Source: Clostridia bacterium (GTDB lineage Bacteria; Bacillota; Clostridia; Oscillospirales; Acutalibacteraceae). Taken from it: a DNA stretch of 6,252 nt. A program made the translations under genes and the position numbers. Location: the NCBI GenBank assembly GCA_024404125.1, contig JAKSQL010000058.1:1-6252 (forward strand), given 5' to 3'. Below, piece by piece: positions 5,225 through 6,252 of this stretch; the stretch's first letter is position 1; every line of letters starts with the position of its first letter. The notes beneath the pieces were generated by a model. The model worked only from the letters and a program-made list of their open reading frames with translations. It did not search any database and had not been told where the DNA came from.

Positions 5225-6252
5225 TCAGTCTGAATCTTTTCCGCAGCAACGCTTGTATTTCTTTCCGCTGCCGCAGGGACATAAAGCATTTTTGCTTACT
5301 ACACCTTTACCCCTTACGGTGTTTGGAGCACCGGTAGAGGTTTCGTTTGCAACCTTTTCACGCTTTACCTCTTCGTCACGCTTAACGTGTACGGTCATAA
5401 CAAGTTTTGCGGTCTGTTCGCGAATGGTATCGGTCATAGCCGAGAACATATCGTAACTTTCGTTTCTGTACTCTACAACGGGGTCGTGCTGACCGTATGC
5501 CCTAAGACCTATACCTTGCCGTAATTGGTCCATACTGTCAATATGATCCATCCAGTTTGTATCAACCGAGCGAAGCAACATTACGCGCTCAATTTCTCGC
5601 ATAAGATCAAAGCCGAACTCTTTTTCTCTTGCCTCGTAAATAGTATGTGCTTTTTCCTTTAAGGTTTCGGCAACCTCTTCTTTTGAGGTTTCTCCCAACT
5701 CTTCGGTGGTAAAATGTAAATCTTCGGGAGTAACTATCCAACCGAGGAAATACTCTCTAAGTCCGTTTAAATCCCAGTTATCGTGCACCGCATCGTCACC
5801 GAGATAAATTGCGGTGTAAGAGTCAATAGTATCGTCTATCATCTTTAAGATACTGTCTTTAATATTATCGCCGTTAAGAACTTTATTACGTTGGTCGTAG
5901 ATAATTTCTCTTTGCTTGTTCATAACGTCATCATATTCAAGTACGCTCTTACGCGCGGCAAAGTTCATGCCTTCTTTTTTGCGCTGTGCACTTTCAATGG
6001 TACGGGATAACATACCGCTTTCAAGAGGTACGTTTTCTTCAACCCGCAAAGTATCCATCATAGAGGAAATACGTTCTCCGCCGTAAAGACGCATAAGGTC
6101 ATCTTCAAGCGAGATGTAAAATTTAGTTGTACCGGGGTCACCCTGACGTCCCGCACGGCCTCTTAACTGATTATCAATTCGTCTTGAATCGTGACGTTCC
6201 GTACCTATAATACAAAGTCCGCCCGCCTCTTTAACCATTTGTGCCTCAGGCA
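5225..6252 (-). CDS. secA: Protein translocase subunit SecA, C-terminal part (5' end outside window)
   Basis: SecA is the ATPase motor that pushes preproteins through SecYEG at the cytoplasmic face of the membrane. About 341 C-terminal residues are present; the frame remains open to the window edge, so the Met at 6238 is internal. Counting from that Met, helicase motif VI QLRGRAGRQGDPG is at 24-36, followed by the SLEDDLMRLYGG segment. The helical scaffold and wing regions follow, including SVLEYDDVMNKQREIIYDQR (98-117) and the signature WMDHIDSMDQLRQGIGLRAYGQ region (229-250). A variable linker leads to the zinc-binding SEC-C tail with Cys320, Cys322, Cys331 and Cys332 (CPCGSGKKYKRCCG), which binds SecB or ribosomes in known SecAs. 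The stop TGA is followed in frame by AAA TAA. The gene converges on the transporter operon and appears intact within the window. Confidence 0.97.
   Translation of the reverse strand, partial: PEAQMVKEAGGLCIIGTERHDSRRIDNQLRGRAGRQGDPGTTKFYISLEDDLMRLYGGERISSMMDTLRVEENVPLESGMLSRTIESAQRKKEGMNFAARKSVLEYDDVMNKQREIIYDQRNKVLNGDNIKDSILKMIDDTIDSYTAIYLGDDAVHDNWDLNGLREYFLGWIVTPEDLHFTTEELGETSKEEVAETLKEKAHTIYEAREKEFGFDLMREIERVMLLRSVDTNWMDHIDSMDQLRQGIGLRAYGQHDPVVEYRNESYDMFSAMTDTIREQTAKLVMTVHVKRDEEVKREKVANETSTGAPNTVRGKGVVSKNALCPCGSGKKYKRCCGKDSD

Noticed and set aside
5035..5337. Plus-strand 100-codon open frame starting in the array and running into secA.
   Set aside because: It crosses palindromes, the terminator and about 110 bases of secA antisense, has no Shine-Dalgarno, and its composition matches no protein family I recognise.

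Overview
The window looks like a chromosomal segment of a low-to-mid GC Firmicute, most likely an uncultured gut-type member of the Clostridia (Ruminococcaceae/Oscillospirales-like). The grounds are purine-rich Shine-Dalgarno sites, the four-gene GldA/GldF/GldG/DUF4340 arrangement, the SecA sequence, and an intergenic array of small hairpins. No taxonomic marker gene is present, so this placement is inference.

Bases 1-4808 carry four tightly packed plus-strand genes that read as one operon. They are the ATPase of an ABC-2 type transporter (its 5' end lies outside the window), its six-helix permease (GldF-like), a GldG-like auxiliary membrane protein, and a DUF4340 membrane-anchored protein. 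Junctions are a 1-base overlap, a 13-base gap and a 1-base gap, so translation is probably coupled. The ATPase and permease would form the transporter core. The GldG-like and DUF4340 proteins would be single- or double-anchored partners with large domains outside the membrane. The substrate is not evident; outside gliding Bacteroidetes this cassette has no settled function that I know of.

The GldG-like gene is broken by an in-frame TGA at 2234-2236. The same frame resumes immediately and completes a normal-length protein. Directly after the TGA is a 12-bp hairpin with a GGTCA loop, the GG(U)C lying 18 nt after the TGA. This is the geometry of a bacterial selenocysteine insertion element. A simple nonsense mutation or sequencing error remains the more likely explanation, but the coincidence deserves a check.

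Bases 4809-5224 contain no credible gene. They hold a dense array of short hairpins separated by ATGATGT linkers, whose orientation flips to ACATCAT half way, then two near-perfect palindromes and a strong bidirectional intrinsic terminator. The whole block lies between two perfect 16-base inverted arms that abut the stop codons of the two convergent genes. Joined together, these arms would make a compact bidirectional terminator. The simplest reading is that a roughly 380-bp hairpin-rich, non-autonomous element inserted into the loop of an ancestral terminator.

Bases 5225-6252 carry the C-terminal third of secA on the minus strand, converging on the operon; its 5' part lies beyond the window.
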